A stretch of 64,000 nt of DNA from Bacillaceae bacterium IKA-2 (GCA_031761875.1 CP134492.1:682001-746000), one strand, 5' to 3'; shown: positions 17,198-26,109, numbered from the stretch's first letter. The notes: a model not told the origin generated them from the letters alone. Made by a program: numbers and translations.

Positions 17198-19141
17198 ATG
17201 GGGGGGAATATTTTGTCAGAACGTAAAATTGAAAGCTTATACAGCCAAATAAATAATCATCCACTTTTTCGCGGATTGAAGGAGAAAGAATTTTTTCGTT
17301 TAATTGAAAGGTGTTCATTAAAGCATTATAAAAAAGCAAGCAAAGTTCTATACTCAAAAACCCCGCGTGAAGGATTATTGTTAATTTTAGAGGGAATGGC
17401 TGAGGTATTTGTTGAAAATGAAAATAAGCATCAAGATAAAGAAGTATTGGAAATTTTACAAACAGGAGATAGCATCGGTTTTTCTAGCTTAGCGTACTTT
17501 TTAGGAGAAAAAACAAACCATCATACAAACTACACGGTAAGCGTAGTTGCTGTAGAAGATTCGTATTGCTTACAAATACCTTTTTCAGTTCTTGAAGAAC
17601 GTTGGATCGATGATGAAGTCCGAGATTATGTGCTGAGGCAGGTTGCGGTAAGGTTAAATGATATTTATGCTTCATTGGCTGAACAAATTAAGCTGGCAAG
17701 CCAGTGGGGTGAAAGTGAGCCTTTTATACGCCGAGTTCAAGATATTATGAATCAACCAGTTATTTCGGTTAATGAAAGTGCTTCTATTCAAGATGCAGCA
17801 AAACAAATGGTCAAGTACTCAAAAAGTTCAGTGATTGTATTATCTAACGAGCGCTTAGTAGGAATAATAACGGAAAAAGATTTAGTGAGTCGCGTTATTT
17901 CAAAAGAACGACCTATGTATCATCCAGTAAAAGAAATTATGACGCCCAATCCGATCACAGTTTCGAGAGAAAGCTATTACTATGAAGCATTATCGATTTT
18001 TTTGATGAACGGAATTAAACATCTACCTGTTATGCAAGACGAAAAAGTTGTCGGTGTGATAACTTTATCAGACTTATTACGAAAGAAAAACCGTGGAACA
18101 TTAGAAATTTTACAAACGATAGAAGAATCGACGATGGAAAATTTAGCGACTGTTAAAAATGCTATTTATGAGGTTCTTGGAAATTTAATCAACGATAGAA
18201 TACCAATTTTAAATACACTTGAAGTTATTACAAAGCTGTACGATAGACTGGTCAAGCATTGTTTAGATTTAGCTGTAAAGTCACTAGATAAGAAAGGATT
18301 AGGCAAACCACCTGTCGGGTTTTGTTGGTATCAAATGGGAAGTGGTGGTAGAGGCGAACAATTTTTATTAACCGATCAGGATCATTTCCTGGTATATGAT
18401 AATGGTAATGAAAGTAATCATCCAGAAATTGAACATTATTTTGATAAACTTGGTGAAGAGATTGTGTTCTTTTTAGAAACAGCAGGCTACGAAAGATGTA
18501 TTGGAAAAATGATGTCAAATGAAGAAATGTGGCGCGGTTCGTTAAATAAGTGGAAAGACCGCCTGAAAGGCTGGGGATTACGTGCTACAAATGAAAATTT
18601 ACTTTTAGTTCAAAATTTCTTCTCGTTTAGAATGCTATATGGGGATGAGGTACTTAATGACCGTTTTAAAGATATGGTAACAAATCATGTTAAAGAGTCT
18701 GGAACGATTTTGTATCGTTTAGCCGAGTTAGAAAAAGAAGCACCTGTTCCAAATTTAGATCATCCAATTAGAGCAATGTTTCGATTAAAGCGTAATTCAA
18801 TTGATATCAAATTGGATGCGTTATTCCCTTTACACCACTCTTTACAAGCACTATCAACTTTGCACGGTATTGTTGAAGGAACCCCAGCAGATCGAATTAA
18901 TGAGTTGGTTAAAATTGGGGTTTTTAATGAACTATTTGCCGATGAGTTGAGAGACGCTTTTGAAGTCATTCTAGGCATAAGGGTTTCACAAGGGTGGTTC
19001 AAATATCATAGAGGGGAAAAAAACTCAGCTCAAGTTACTTTTACTCACATGAAGTCTCGGGATAAAGAATCATTAATAACAGCTCTAAAAACAGTTAAAG
19101 ACTTACAGCAACAGCTTTTAGGGGCATTTGGAATGCACTAA
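17198..19141 (+). CDS. cNMP-binding/CBS/DUF294 putative nucleotidyltransferase
   Basis: This protein is about 647 residues long. It has an N-terminal cyclic-nucleotide-binding fold (about 20-145), two CBS domains (about 170-295), a DUF294 nucleotidyltransferase domain with GSGGRGEQFLLTDQD (about 378-393) and a DUF294 C-terminal helical domain. The family resembles GlnD-type nucleotidyltransferases and often sits with an exonuclease gene, as here, and elsewhere with acetate/solute symporters. The target is unknown. ATG 17198 is 12 bases after GAGG; a TTG at 17213 six bases after GGGGGG is an equally plausible start. Confidence 0.82.
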   Translation: MGGNILSERKIESLYSQINNHPLFRGLKEKEFFRLIERCSLKHYKKASKVLYSKTPREGLLLILEGMAEVFVENENKHQDKEVLEILQTGDSIGFSSLAYFLGEKTNHHTNYTVSVVAVEDSYCLQIPFSVLEERWIDDEVRDYVLRQVAVRLNDIYASLAEQIKLASQWGESEPFIRRVQDIMNQPVISVNESASIQDAAKQMVKYSKSSVIVLSNERLVGIITEKDLVSRVISKERPMYHPVKEIMTPNPITVSRESYYYEALSIFLMNGIKHLPVMQDEKVVGVITLSDLLRKKNRGTLEILQTIEESTMENLATVKNAIYEVLGNLINDRIPILNTLEVITKLYDRLVKHCLDLAVKSLDKKGLGKPPVGFCWYQMGSGGRGEQFLLTDQDHFLVYDNGNESNHPEIEHYFDKLGEEIVFFLETAGYERCIGKMMSNEEMWRGSLNKWKDRLKGWGLRATNENLLLVQNFFSFRMLYGDEVLNDRFKDMVTNHVKESGTILYRLAELEKEAPVPNLDHPIRAMFRLKRNSIDIKLDALFPLHHSLQALSTLHGIVEGTPADRINELVKIGVFNELFADELRDAFEVILGIRVSQGWFKYHRGEKNSAQVTFTHMKSRDKESLITALKTVKDLQQQLLGAFGMH

Positions 19142-19166
19142 GGAATGTAGAGAGGAAGTGAAGGGA

Positions 19167-19832
19167 ATGTTCTGGAAAAAAAGAAAAATGGCATACGAAC
19201 TAGATAGAAAACCGGCACTTAATACGTCCTTAGAAGAATTGTCGTTTATTGTTTTTGATACAGAAACTACCGGGTTTGCTATTGGGTCAAAAGACAGGTT
19301 AATCGAAATTGGGGCTGTTCTTGTTGAAAATCTAACTGTAACAGATAAAACATTTCAAACCTACGTATACCCTAACCGACTTATTCCAGATGATATAGTG
19401 GAGCTGACAGCAATTGATAACGAAATGGTCAGGAATGCGCCCCAGGCATTGGAAGCGATCGAAGACTTCTTTGCTTTTATTGAAAAGTGTGGTTGTGACG
19501 GCATTGTTGGTCATTATATTAGTTTTGATTTAATGGTGTTAAAAAAGGAGTTAGCAAGAGAGAAATTCACTTACGAAACGCCACTTAATTTTGACACATT
19601 AAATTTAATTGGTTTTTTAAGCCCATCATGGGATATGAGGGATTTAGAAGATTATTCAAGAACATTTAGTACGAATATTTATCAAAGGCATTCAGCGATC
19701 GGTGATGCCTTAACAACAGCACATCTTTTCGTAGAATTATTAAGACTTATTAAAGGACGTGGCAAGAATACACTAGGTGATATAATCCAAATTTCAGAAG
19801 CGTTAGATAAGTCTAGAACCCTTCAATTTTAA
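19167..19832 (+). CDS. DnaQ-like 3'-5' exonuclease
   Basis: The 221-residue DEDD-family exonuclease has ExoI FIVFDTETTGF (Asp and Glu metal ligands), ExoII GHYISFDLMVL and ExoIII with the His-Asp pair in RHSAIGDALTTAHLF (DEDDh type). It starts at ATG 19167, with AGAGGAAG and AAGGGA upstream, 25 bases after the DUF294 gene. The two therefore form an operon, an association known for this exonuclease type. It may be a DNA or RNA nuclease; it is not the main replicative proofreader, which in Bacillus is part of PolC. Confidence 0.83.
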   Translation: MFWKKRKMAYELDRKPALNTSLEELSFIVFDTETTGFAIGSKDRLIEIGAVLVENLTVTDKTFQTYVYPNRLIPDDIVELTAIDNEMVRNAPQALEAIEDFFAFIEKCGCDGIVGHYISFDLMVLKKELAREKFTYETPLNFDTLNLIGFLSPSWDMRDLEDYSRTFSTNIYQRHSAIGDALTTAHLFVELLRLIKGRGKNTLGDIIQISEALDKSRTLQF

Positions 19833-19927
19833 TTTGTGATCGCAACTGATGTTATTTAATAAGTGGTATAAATTTCTTTTTATAATAAATACTACCTTTA
19901 TTATCTCATTTTGTAGGAGGCCAAATA

Positions 19928-20899
19928 ATGAAGCGTAGTGTTTTGTTGTTTACATGTGTTTCATTTTTATTAGTATCAATAGTAATAAGCGAACATGTTG
20001 TTGCAGCTCAAGTAAACGAAGTGGAATTACAACAATACTTAGTTAATAATAATTGGTCGAAGGAGGAGTTAATTGATTATTTACAGTTTTATGATTTTAC
20101 GTTAGCCGATTTTGACTCGTTGGTAGAACTCCAGGACTTTCTCGGTACGTCAATTACGACCGAAAATCTTAATGATTTATTAGGGAAATATCGACTTGAT
20201 CATAGCGATTTGGAAATATTGTTAGCTGAATACGGAGAAACGATAGATGATTATAAGTTTATTGAAGACCTAGATTTAGATATTGAATTCTTCCTAGCTT
20301 ATAATGATAAATTTTCGACTGTTAATGACTTTGTTTCTTTATTTGGTATTACAGAAGCTGAAATACAAAATTTATTTAACCATACTAGTGAACTAGATGA
20401 GGAACGAACTTGGGAAAAATTGAATAATATTTATGCGACGTTAGAGGCATTAAAATATGTAAGAGACAAAGACGATTTGTCAGAAGCAGAACAAGAACAG
20501 TTTTTATCACTCTGGATTGAGATGTTTGAAGCGTTGGACATTGATGCAAGATTTTTCTTAGTAAAAGAAGAGGCGATGACTCCAGTTGAATTAAAAAATA
20601 TAATTTCTGAAGAAACGTTGAATGGATCTCTTTTACAAATGTCATTACACAAATTAGCTGGTGAACATTTGGCGACACTTGTTTTTAGTGCTGAGATGTT
20701 GGATTCCGATCTTATGTATGAAGCGTTGGAACAAATAGGAGAGGTAGTGAAGCTATCAGGTGAATATCGCCAAATGTTAGAAATCGCCAAACTACCGAAA
20801 ACTGCTGGGAATTTCGTCGTAAATATTTTGGTAAGTATATTCCTAATTATAAGTGGCTTTGCAATGTTAGTAACTGTTCAAAGGAGAACTACTGTTTAA
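19928..20899 (+). CDS. Processed acidic surface protein with LPXTA sorting signal
   Basis: This 323-residue exported protein has a signal peptide (about 1-27), a very acidic helical body rich in Asp, Glu and Leu, and a C-terminal sorting signal: LPKTA at residues 289-293, then a hydrophobic span and the positively charged tail QRRTTV. LPXTA in place of LPXTG marks the family known as 'processed acidic surface protein'. The adjacent class D sortase is the expected processing enzyme, starting two bases after the stop. GTAGGAGG precedes ATG 19928. Confidence 0.85.
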   Translation: MKRSVLLFTCVSFLLVSIVISEHVVAAQVNEVELQQYLVNNNWSKEELIDYLQFYDFTLADFDSLVELQDFLGTSITTENLNDLLGKYRLDHSDLEILLAEYGETIDDYKFIEDLDLDIEFFLAYNDKFSTVNDFVSLFGITEAEIQNLFNHTSELDEERTWEKLNNIYATLEALKYVRDKDDLSEAEQEQFLSLWIEMFEALDIDARFFLVKEEAMTPVELKNIISEETLNGSLLQMSLHKLAGEHLATLVFSAEMLDSDLMYEALEQIGEVVKLSGEYRQMLEIAKLPKTAGNFVVNILVSIFLIISGFAMLVTVQRRTTV

Positions 20900-20901
20900 T
20901 T

Positions 20902-21525
20902 ATGAAAAATAAAAACGGAAGACTGGGTTTAATTTTACTAGGGGTTTTATTAATCTCATTTGGTGGCTTTGCGCTAACAATCAATGCGACGCTACTTTAT
21001 AAAGGTATTGTTGCTGTTGAGAAGACAGAGCTTCTCATGGCGAAAGACGTTGTCGGTAAAAAAGTAAGTATGGTCACTAGTAAAAGTAGATTTATAAAAA
21101 AGTATTTACCGCAAAAAGGTGACGAGTTAGGTAAGCTATATATTCCTAAATTAAAGATTTCAATACCGATTTTTCATGGAACAACCAATGGTGAACTTCA
21201 AAATGGTGTTGGTCACTTAATTGGAACAGCTTTTCCAGGAGAAAGTAATAACACTGTATTAGCAGGTCATCGGGACACAGTTTTTCGGCACTTGGATAAG
21301 TTGGCAGAAGGTGATGTTCTTAATGTTGAAAGCGGGATTGGGATCTTTATTTATAAGGTACGAAAAGTAAGAATTGTTGAAGAAGATGATTTAACTGTTG
21401 TAGTACCAAAACGAAAGGCAACGTTAACTGTTAGCACCTGTTATCCGTTTACGTTTATTGGTCCAGCTAGGCAACGTTACGTTCTTGTTGCCGATTTAAT
21501 TAGTTCGAAGTTTAAGCGAATATAA
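20902..21525 (+). CDS. Class D sortase
   Basis: This 207-residue transpeptidase has an N-terminal membrane anchor (about 8-32) and the sortase catalytic triad: His123 in LAGHRDT, Cys180 in VSTCYPF and Arg192 in ARQRYVL. It cleaves sorting signals and links the protein to peptidoglycan. B. subtilis YhcS is a class D example. Its tight linkage to the LPKTA-bearing gene makes that its substrate. It starts after GGAG-type bases in the end of the upstream gene. Confidence 0.92.
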   Translation: MKNKNGRLGLILLGVLLISFGGFALTINATLLYKGIVAVEKTELLMAKDVVGKKVSMVTSKSRFIKKYLPQKGDELGKLYIPKLKISIPIFHGTTNGELQNGVGHLIGTAFPGESNNTVLAGHRDTVFRHLDKLAEGDVLNVESGIGIFIYKVRKVRIVEEDDLTVVVPKRKATLTVSTCYPFTFIGPARQRYVLVADLISSKFKRI

Positions 21526-21550
21526 TGATAAAAAAATTCTTATAAAGTAT

Positions 21551-21583
21551 GGACCTTGTGAAAATGACAAGGTTCATTTTTCA
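21551..21583 (+). terminator. Intrinsic terminator of the sortase operon
   Basis: GACCTTGT pairs with ACAAGGTT around GAAAATG and is followed by CATTTTT. Confidence 0.78.
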
Positions 21584-21592
21584 TTCATGAGG

Positions 21593-21647
21593 GGGCGAGG
21601 GACACTCGTGACTTCAGTCGTGAGTGGAATTCGCCCAATCTTTTTTT
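21593..21647 (+). terminator. Second, GC-rich hairpin with T run
   Basis: GGGCGA pairs with TCGCCC outside, and CACTCGTGACT pairs with AGTCGTGAGTG inside (two G-U pairs), followed by TCTTTTTTT. It stands in tandem with the terminator just upstream. Confidence 0.75.
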
Positions 21648-21729
21648 GAACTAATTCTTCACACTTTCTCTATATTTTTCGGGTATTCTATGAAATAATA
21701 GGACAAATCGTTTGAAATGGGGGGATGAA

Positions 21730-22452
21730 ATGTATCAATTTTTCCAGCAAATCAGTCATTTTTTTAGTGAACCATTTATGAATGCTGCATATGGTACTGA
21801 GCATATCCCTATTTTATCAGCTTTATTATTAGGCATTGTTGGTGCGCTTGCACCTTGTCAATTCACTGGAAACTTAAGTGCAATGACGCTATATGGTAAC
21901 CATTCCTTGCAGAAAAAAGCTGCTTGGAGTGAGACTTTATTTTTTATTTTAGGAAAAATCGTTGCTTTTTCTGGTCTGGGATTAGTTGTCTGGATCTTAG
22001 GGGCAGAGTTCCAACAGTCTTTAATTACCTACTTTCCTTGGATTAGAAAGCTATTAGGACCCATGTTAATAATAATTGGATTATATTTAATTGGTTTGTT
22101 TACAATGCGCTGGACGTTGACGCTATGGAAAAGTAAATCAGAAAAACGCGGTAATATTGGTTCATTTTTACTAGGTCTTAGTTTTTCGCTTGGTTTTTGT
22201 CCGACAATGTTTATTTTATTCTTTATCGTTTTAATGCCGATGGCTTTAGCTGTTCCATATGGTGTCATCATGCCTAGCATTTTTGCAGTGGGAACCTCGA
22301 TCCCGTTAATTATTGCCGTTTTTCTGATTTGGTATTTCAGTCTCAGTGGTGCATTTATGAAAAAAGGAAGAAAGATCGGTTTTATCGTGCAAAGAATAGC
22401 AGGTATCATAATAATTTTTATTGGCATTATCGACACAATGATGTATTGGTAA
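21730..22452 (+). CDS. CcdA/DsbD-like membrane thiol transporter
   Basis: The 240-residue protein has about six membrane segments. It has the two intramembrane cysteines typical of the CcdA/DsbD fold, in GALAPCQFTGNLS (Cys43) and LGFCPTMF. Such proteins pass electrons from cytoplasmic thioredoxin to extracytoplasmic partners. This is a diverged member, unlike the classical ccdA at 62306-63037, so its partner may differ; the neighbouring sortase operon is separated by two terminators. ATG 21730 follows GGGGGGATGA. Confidence 0.72.
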   Translation: MYQFFQQISHFFSEPFMNAAYGTEHIPILSALLLGIVGALAPCQFTGNLSAMTLYGNHSLQKKAAWSETLFFILGKIVAFSGLGLVVWILGAEFQQSLITYFPWIRKLLGPMLIIIGLYLIGLFTMRWTLTLWKSKSEKRGNIGSFLLGLSFSLGFCPTMFILFFIVLMPMALAVPYGVIMPSIFAVGTSIPLIIAVFLIWYFSLSGAFMKKGRKIGFIVQRIAGIIIIFIGIIDTMMYW

Positions 22453-22469
22453 TTAAAAAATTAAATCAT

Positions 22470-22500
22470 CAGTCCTTAAATCAGCTTTCCAACTTTACTT
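22470..22500 (+). repeat. Fragment of repeat family 3
   Basis: AGTCCTTAAATCAGCTTTCC followed by AACTTTACTT matches the right half of the family seen at 56428-56560. The purine-rich left half is absent. Confidence 0.5.
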
Positions 22501-22526
22501 ATTAGACTAATTGAATGTCTTTTTTG

Positions 22527-22559
22527 TGAATATTTACTATTAAAAAATCTACATACTTA
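22527..22559 (+). promoter_or_regulatory. Candidate forespore (SigG/SigF-type) promoter
   Basis: TGAATA at 22527-22532 and CATACTTA at 22552-22559 resemble the SigG -35 and -10 boxes. The spacer of 19 is slightly long. It precedes the SASP gene, which is expected to be forespore-specific. Confidence 0.45.
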
Positions 22560-22603
22560 GACAAAATTGAAACAAAATAGTATTACAAGAGGAGGTGATT
22601 ATC

Positions 22604-22807
22604 TTGTCAAATAACAATAGCTCAAATCAATTAGTAGTACCTGGCGTACAACAAGCGCTAGACCAAATGAAATATGAAATTGCTTCAGAGTTTGGTGTAC
22701 AATTAGGTCCGGATGCAACGGCTCGTGCCAACGGTTCAGTTGGTGGAGAGATCACAAAGCGTCTAGTACAAATGGCTGAACAGCAGCTTGGTGGCGGATA
22801 TAAGTAA
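22604..22807 (+). CDS. Alpha/beta-type small acid-soluble spore protein
   Basis: This 67-residue SASP has the germination protease site EIASEFGV at residues 25-32 and the second conserved region [15 protein letters not shown]. These proteins coat forespore DNA, change it to an A-like form and protect it from UV and heat, then are degraded at germination. The start is TTG 22604 after AGAGGAGGTGAT. A candidate SigG promoter lies upstream and a terminator downstream. Confidence 0.96.
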   Translation: MSNNNSSNQLVVPGVQQALDQMKYEIASEFGVQLGPDATARANGSVGGEITKRLVQMAEQQLGGGYK

Positions 22808-22832
22808 TAAAAATTTAATATGATGGCTTTTA

Positions 22833-22860
22833 GGGGATGGGTTTTTCCATCTCCTTATTT
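22833..22860 (+). terminator. Intrinsic terminator of the SASP gene
   Basis: GGGGATGG pairs with CCATCTCC around GTTTTT, followed by TTATTTT. Confidence 0.72.
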
Positions 22861-22926
22861 TATCCCTAAAATCCGGCAATGTTTAAGAAATTAAAAAAAA
22901 TAAATTCTCATAAAGGAAGTAATAAG

Positions 22927-23172
22927 ATGTCAATGTGTCCGTTATGCAATGGAATGAGTTCTAGTCATAGCAACTGTATCACTTGTCATAGCCTAATGGT
23001 TGATAAAGGAAGACTTTTAGACTACCTTGATGACTACAGCGCCTATTTAGATATTGAAGAGATGAAACTGTTTGACGGAATTGAAAATGATCAAAGAAAT
23101 CACAAATGTCCACACCTTTTTAACTGCACTAATTGTCATACTGAAAAAACGATACTTATTCAAGAAATATAA
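22927..23172 (+). CDS. Small zinc-ribbon-like protein
   Basis: An 81-residue protein starts at ATG 22927 after AAAGGAAG. It has paired cysteines in MCPLCNG, NCITCHS and CPHLFNCTNCHT, spaced as in one or two Zn ribbons, with an acidic helical middle (LLDYLDDYSAYLDIEE). I do not recognise the family. The Cys pairs imply metal binding or a protein-protein role. An upstream in-frame ATG at 22879 lacks a ribosome-binding site. Confidence 0.65.
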   Translation: MSMCPLCNGMSSSHSNCITCHSLMVDKGRLLDYLDDYSAYLDIEEMKLFDGIENDQRNHKCPHLFNCTNCHTEKTILIQEI

Positions 23173-23204
23173 AACAAGCTGACCAATTAGGCCAGCTTGT
23201 TTAT
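23173..23204. terminator. Bidirectional terminator
   Basis: AAACAAGCTG-CC pairs with GG-CAGCTTGTTT between the zinc-ribbon gene (+) and the small minus-strand gene. Confidence 0.85.
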
Positions 23205-23366
23205 TTACTTCGGTGGTTCTTCTTCCTTCAAATCTTGTGCAGCTTCGATTTGAGGATGCTCATAATTTTCTGTTACCCTGCCTCCAGCCAGTCCCTCGTT
23301 TGTCATTCGATCTAGATCCAAATAGAGTTTATCTCGACCTTCATATTTCGAGTCTTTATTTTTCAA
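23205..23366 (-). CDS. Small acidic hypothetical protein
   Basis: A 53-residue frame starts at TTG 23366 with AAAGGAGG ten bases upstream. It contains KLYLDLDRMTNEGLAGG followed by HPQIEAAQDLKEEEPPK. Similar short proteins with a DxDRM.NEGLAGG core occur in Bacillus (recollection). No transmembrane segment or metal motif is seen, and no function can be assigned. Confidence 0.6.
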   Translation of the reverse strand: MKNKDSKYEGRDKLYLDLDRMTNEGLAGGRVTENYEHPQIEAAQDLKEEEPPK

Positions 23367-23441
23367 TTTGCGTACGCCTCCTTTCAATGATTATCTTTAT
23401 TTTTCCGAAAAAAAAATAAATTATTAATTTAGGACAGTGAC

Positions 23442-23493
23442 ATTCAAATAATCGTTTGAATATGGTAGTATATATTCAAATCAATATTTGAAT
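23442..23493 (+). promoter_or_regulatory. Twin ArsR/CadC-type operators around the cadCA promoter
   Basis: ATTCAAA-6-TTTGAAT occurs twice, at 23442-23461 and 23474-23493. These perfect dyads match the style of SmtB/ArsR-family operators. GTGACA at 23437-23442 could be the -35 box, with TATGGT or TATATT after it as -10, so the first dyad lies across the promoter. CadC encoded directly downstream is the likely ligand-released repressor. Confidence 0.72.
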
Positions 23494-23504
23494 GAGGTGA
23501 ATTT

Positions 23505-23855
23505 ATGAAAGAAAAAGAAATCTGTGATATTTTTCAGTATGATGAAAAAAAAGTAAAATCTGTAAAAAAGCAGTTACATGAGGTAGAAGGCTTATCGCAG
23601 ATGTTTAAGGCGCTAGCAGATGAAACACGATTAAAGGTTATTTTTGCATTAATGAAAAGCGAGCTTTGTGTTTGTGATGTTGCCACAATTATTGACAGCT
23701 CTACCGCCGCTACTTCTCATCATCTAAGAATGCTCAAAAAGCATGGCTTAGCTAAATCGCGTAAAGCAGGGAAGATGGTTTTTTATACCATTGACGATGA
23801 TCATGTGATCGAAATTTTGCAGCAGGCAATTGCACATAATAAAGAGAAAAAATAA
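23505..23855 (+). CDS. cadC: CadC-type ArsR/SmtB metal-sensing repressor
   Basis: The 116-residue winged-helix repressor has the alpha3N-type cysteines ELCVCDVA (Cys55, Cys57) plus an N-terminal Cys7 (KEICDIF), as in the Cd/Pb/Zn sensor CadC. The second N-terminal Cys (position 11 in the plasmid pI258 protein) is Gln here. The recognition helix is in SSTAATSHHLRMLKKHGL. It sits 26 bases before the metal-transporting ATPase and behind two operator dyads. Metal binding would release DNA and allow cadCA expression. Which of Cd, Pb or Zn is sensed cannot be read from sequence. Confidence 0.9.
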   Translation: MKEKEICDIFQYDEKKVKSVKKQLHEVEGLSQMFKALADETRLKVIFALMKSELCVCDVATIIDSSTAATSHHLRMLKKHGLAKSRKAGKMVFYTIDDDHVIEILQQAIAHNKEKK

Positions 23856-23881
23856 AAACGGCTATTCAAGGAGAGAGAAAT

Positions 23882-25975
23882 ATGGAACAACCACGAGTCT
23901 ATTTATTAGATGGATTAACTTGAATTGATTGTACTTCTCAGTTTGAGAAGAACCTTACTAATTTAGCGAATGTAGAAAAAGCAGAAGTGAACTTTACAGC
24001 TTCAAAATTGAAAGTGTGGGGAACAGCTTCACTAAAGGAACTACAAAAAGAAGCTAATTTTGATGATATTAGCATCCTTCATATTGGTGAAACGATTGAA
24101 AAGCGGACCTTTTGGAAAAATAAGCAAAATACTCGCATTATCATAACTGCTTTCTTACTTTTAATCGCGTTTAGTTTAGATTTTTTAAGTGATGTAAATT
24201 CTACAATCCTGTTTACATTATACTTAGCTATTTCCGTTATTGGCGGTTTTACTATCTTTAAAAAAGGTTATCGTAATTTGTTCAAGTTACAATTTGATAT
24301 GAATGTACTAATGAGTATCGCAGTTACAGGTGCATTTATGATTGGAGAGTGGCGCGAAGGTGCGTTAGTAGCTTTTTTGTTTGCTATATCTGAATGGCTC
24401 GAATCCTATTCTTTTGATAAAGCACGTCATGCAATTCGTTCGATCATGGAACTAACACCTAAAAATGCAACCGTGAAAAGAAAAGGCGTTGAGCTTATTT
24501 TAGCAGTTGATGAAATTCGTATCGGTGACATCCTGCTTGTGAAACCTGGTCAAAAAATTGCTATGGATGGCATCGTCAAAAGTGGCTACTCAACTGTTAA
24601 TGAAGCTGCAATTACTGGGGAAAGTTTTCCGGCTGAAAAGAGCGAAAGTAAACCAGTTTACGCGGGAACTTTAAATGAGCAAGGATTTTTGGAAATCTTA
24701 GTGACAAAGCTTGCTAAAGATACTACGATAGCAAAAATTATTACGCTTGTAGAAGAAGCTCAATCCCAAAAAATACCAGCTGAATCCTTTGTAGATCGCT
24801 TCGCGAAGGTGTACACTCCAGTTGTGCTAATTTTGGCACTTTTTATTGGCTTAGTGCCACCACTTTTAATGGATGGTAATTGGAATGCATCAATCTATAA
24901 TAGCTTAGCCTTGCTCGTTGTCGCTTGTCCTTGTGCGTTAGTAGTATCTACCCCAGTAGCGGTCGTGTCGGCGATTGGTAATGCGGCGAAGCAAGGTGTA
25001 ATTATAAAAGGTGGGATATATTTAGAGAAATTAGCCCATACATTTCAATTTACCTTTGATAAAACGGGGACATTAACAGAAGGGAAGCCAAAAGTTGTTG
25101 ATGTTATTTCCTATACAATCGAAAAAGAAACAATGATCATGATAGCGGCATCGATTGAAAGTAAATCAAATCATCCACTAAGTAAAGCGGTTGTAGAGTA
25201 TGGTAAAAATACGAATTTGCCTTTTTACGATGTTGTAAATTTTCAAGAAATTATCGGCAACGGGGTTAAGGGCGTCGTTAACAACAAGGAGTATTACGTT
25301 GCTAAACCTCAATTTATCGAAAAGAAACTGACTATTCCTGAAGCGGTTGCGAGTGAAATAAGCTCCTTGCAGGAACAAGGAAAAACAGTTATCTTGATCG
25401 CTAGTGAAAATGACGTAGAAGGATTGCTAGCGATTCGAGACACAGTGAGAGCAACGAGTAAACAGGCGATAAAGGACATGAAAAAAAGTGGTATAAGTGT
25501 TATTACAATGCTAACAGGTGATAATCATAAAGCAGGTCGGGCAATCGCAAATGAGGTAGGCGTGGATAACTATTTTGCCGAGCTTTTACCTAATGAAAAA
25601 GTTGATAGAGTTAAGTTTTTACAACAAAATGGTCTAACCGCAATGGTAGGAGATGGTGTCAATGATGCACCCGCATTGGCAGTAGCAGACGTTGGGATTG
25701 CAATGGGTGGTGCGGGTAGTGATAGTGCTCTAGAAACAGCGGATATTGTTCTTATGGCTGATGATTTGGAAAAACTACCGTTTACAATTCGCTTGAGTCG
25801 GAAAACATTAAAAATTATTAAACAAAACATTGCTTTTGCGATCGGTATTAAGTTTTTGGCAATTTTACTTGTGTTTCCTGGCTGGCTGACGTTATGGATT
25901 GCAATTTTTGCTGATATGGGTGCAACAATTTTGGTAACCTTAAATGGGATTCGGCTATTGCGAGTCAAAAAGTAA
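23882..25975 (+). CDS. cadA: Cd/Zn/Pb P1B-type ATPase, putative selenoprotein (in-frame TGA at 23921)
   Basis: Read through the TGA, the gene is 697 residues with AAGGAGAG seven bases before ATG 23882. The N-terminal metal-binding domain (about 1-68) reads YLLDGLT-U-IDCTSQFEKN, so the TGA replaces the first Cys of TCxxC (residue 14; Cys17 is kept). Then come TGES, the intramembrane ACPCAL, the phosphorylation site DKTGTLTEG, the SNHPL motif and GDGVNDAPALAVADVG, all intact. The CPC motif and cadC linkage point to Cd/Zn/Pb export. A hairpin follows the TGA. An ORF caller would start at GTG 23987 and lose the metal site. The alternative is a nonsense mutation removing only that domain. Confidence 0.82.
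23931..23953 (+). promoter_or_regulatory. Candidate bacterial SECIS element in cadA
   Basis: CTTCTCA (23934-23940) pairs perfectly with TGAGAAG (23944-23950) around the loop GTT, with G-C and T-A pairs continuing outside an A-A mismatch. The loop begins 17 bases after the TGA and its first base is G. This fits the published general model for bacterial SECIS elements, which places the loop about 16-37 bases after UGA with a G early in it. Confidence 0.65.
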
Positions 25976-26047
25976 GGGTTGAAATCGACTTTTTGACGAA
26001 TAAACCGCCTACTTTGACTAATAAAAGAAAGACACCTCTCAATCTAA

Positions 26048-26103
26048 AAGTACCTAGTTCCCAAATCGATCAACGTATGATCAAACTGGAGAACTAGGCA
26101 CTA
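26048..26103. terminator. Hairpin between convergent cadA and msrA
   Basis: CCTAGTTC and GATCA pair with TGATC and GAACTAGG. On the minus strand the stem is followed by TACTTTT, so it may terminate msrA. Confidence 0.6.
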
Positions 26104-26109
26104 TAACGA

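Noticed and set aside
22029-22436. 135-codon minus-strand ORF opposite the CcdA-like gene
   Set aside because: Antisense shadow of a clear membrane protein gene, without ribosome-binding site.
23987-25975. CadA as a naturally N-terminally truncated ATPase starting at GTG 23987
   Set aside because: There is no ribosome-binding site near 23987. The frame is intact up to ATG 23882 with a good one, and the residues around the TGA match a metal-binding domain exactly.
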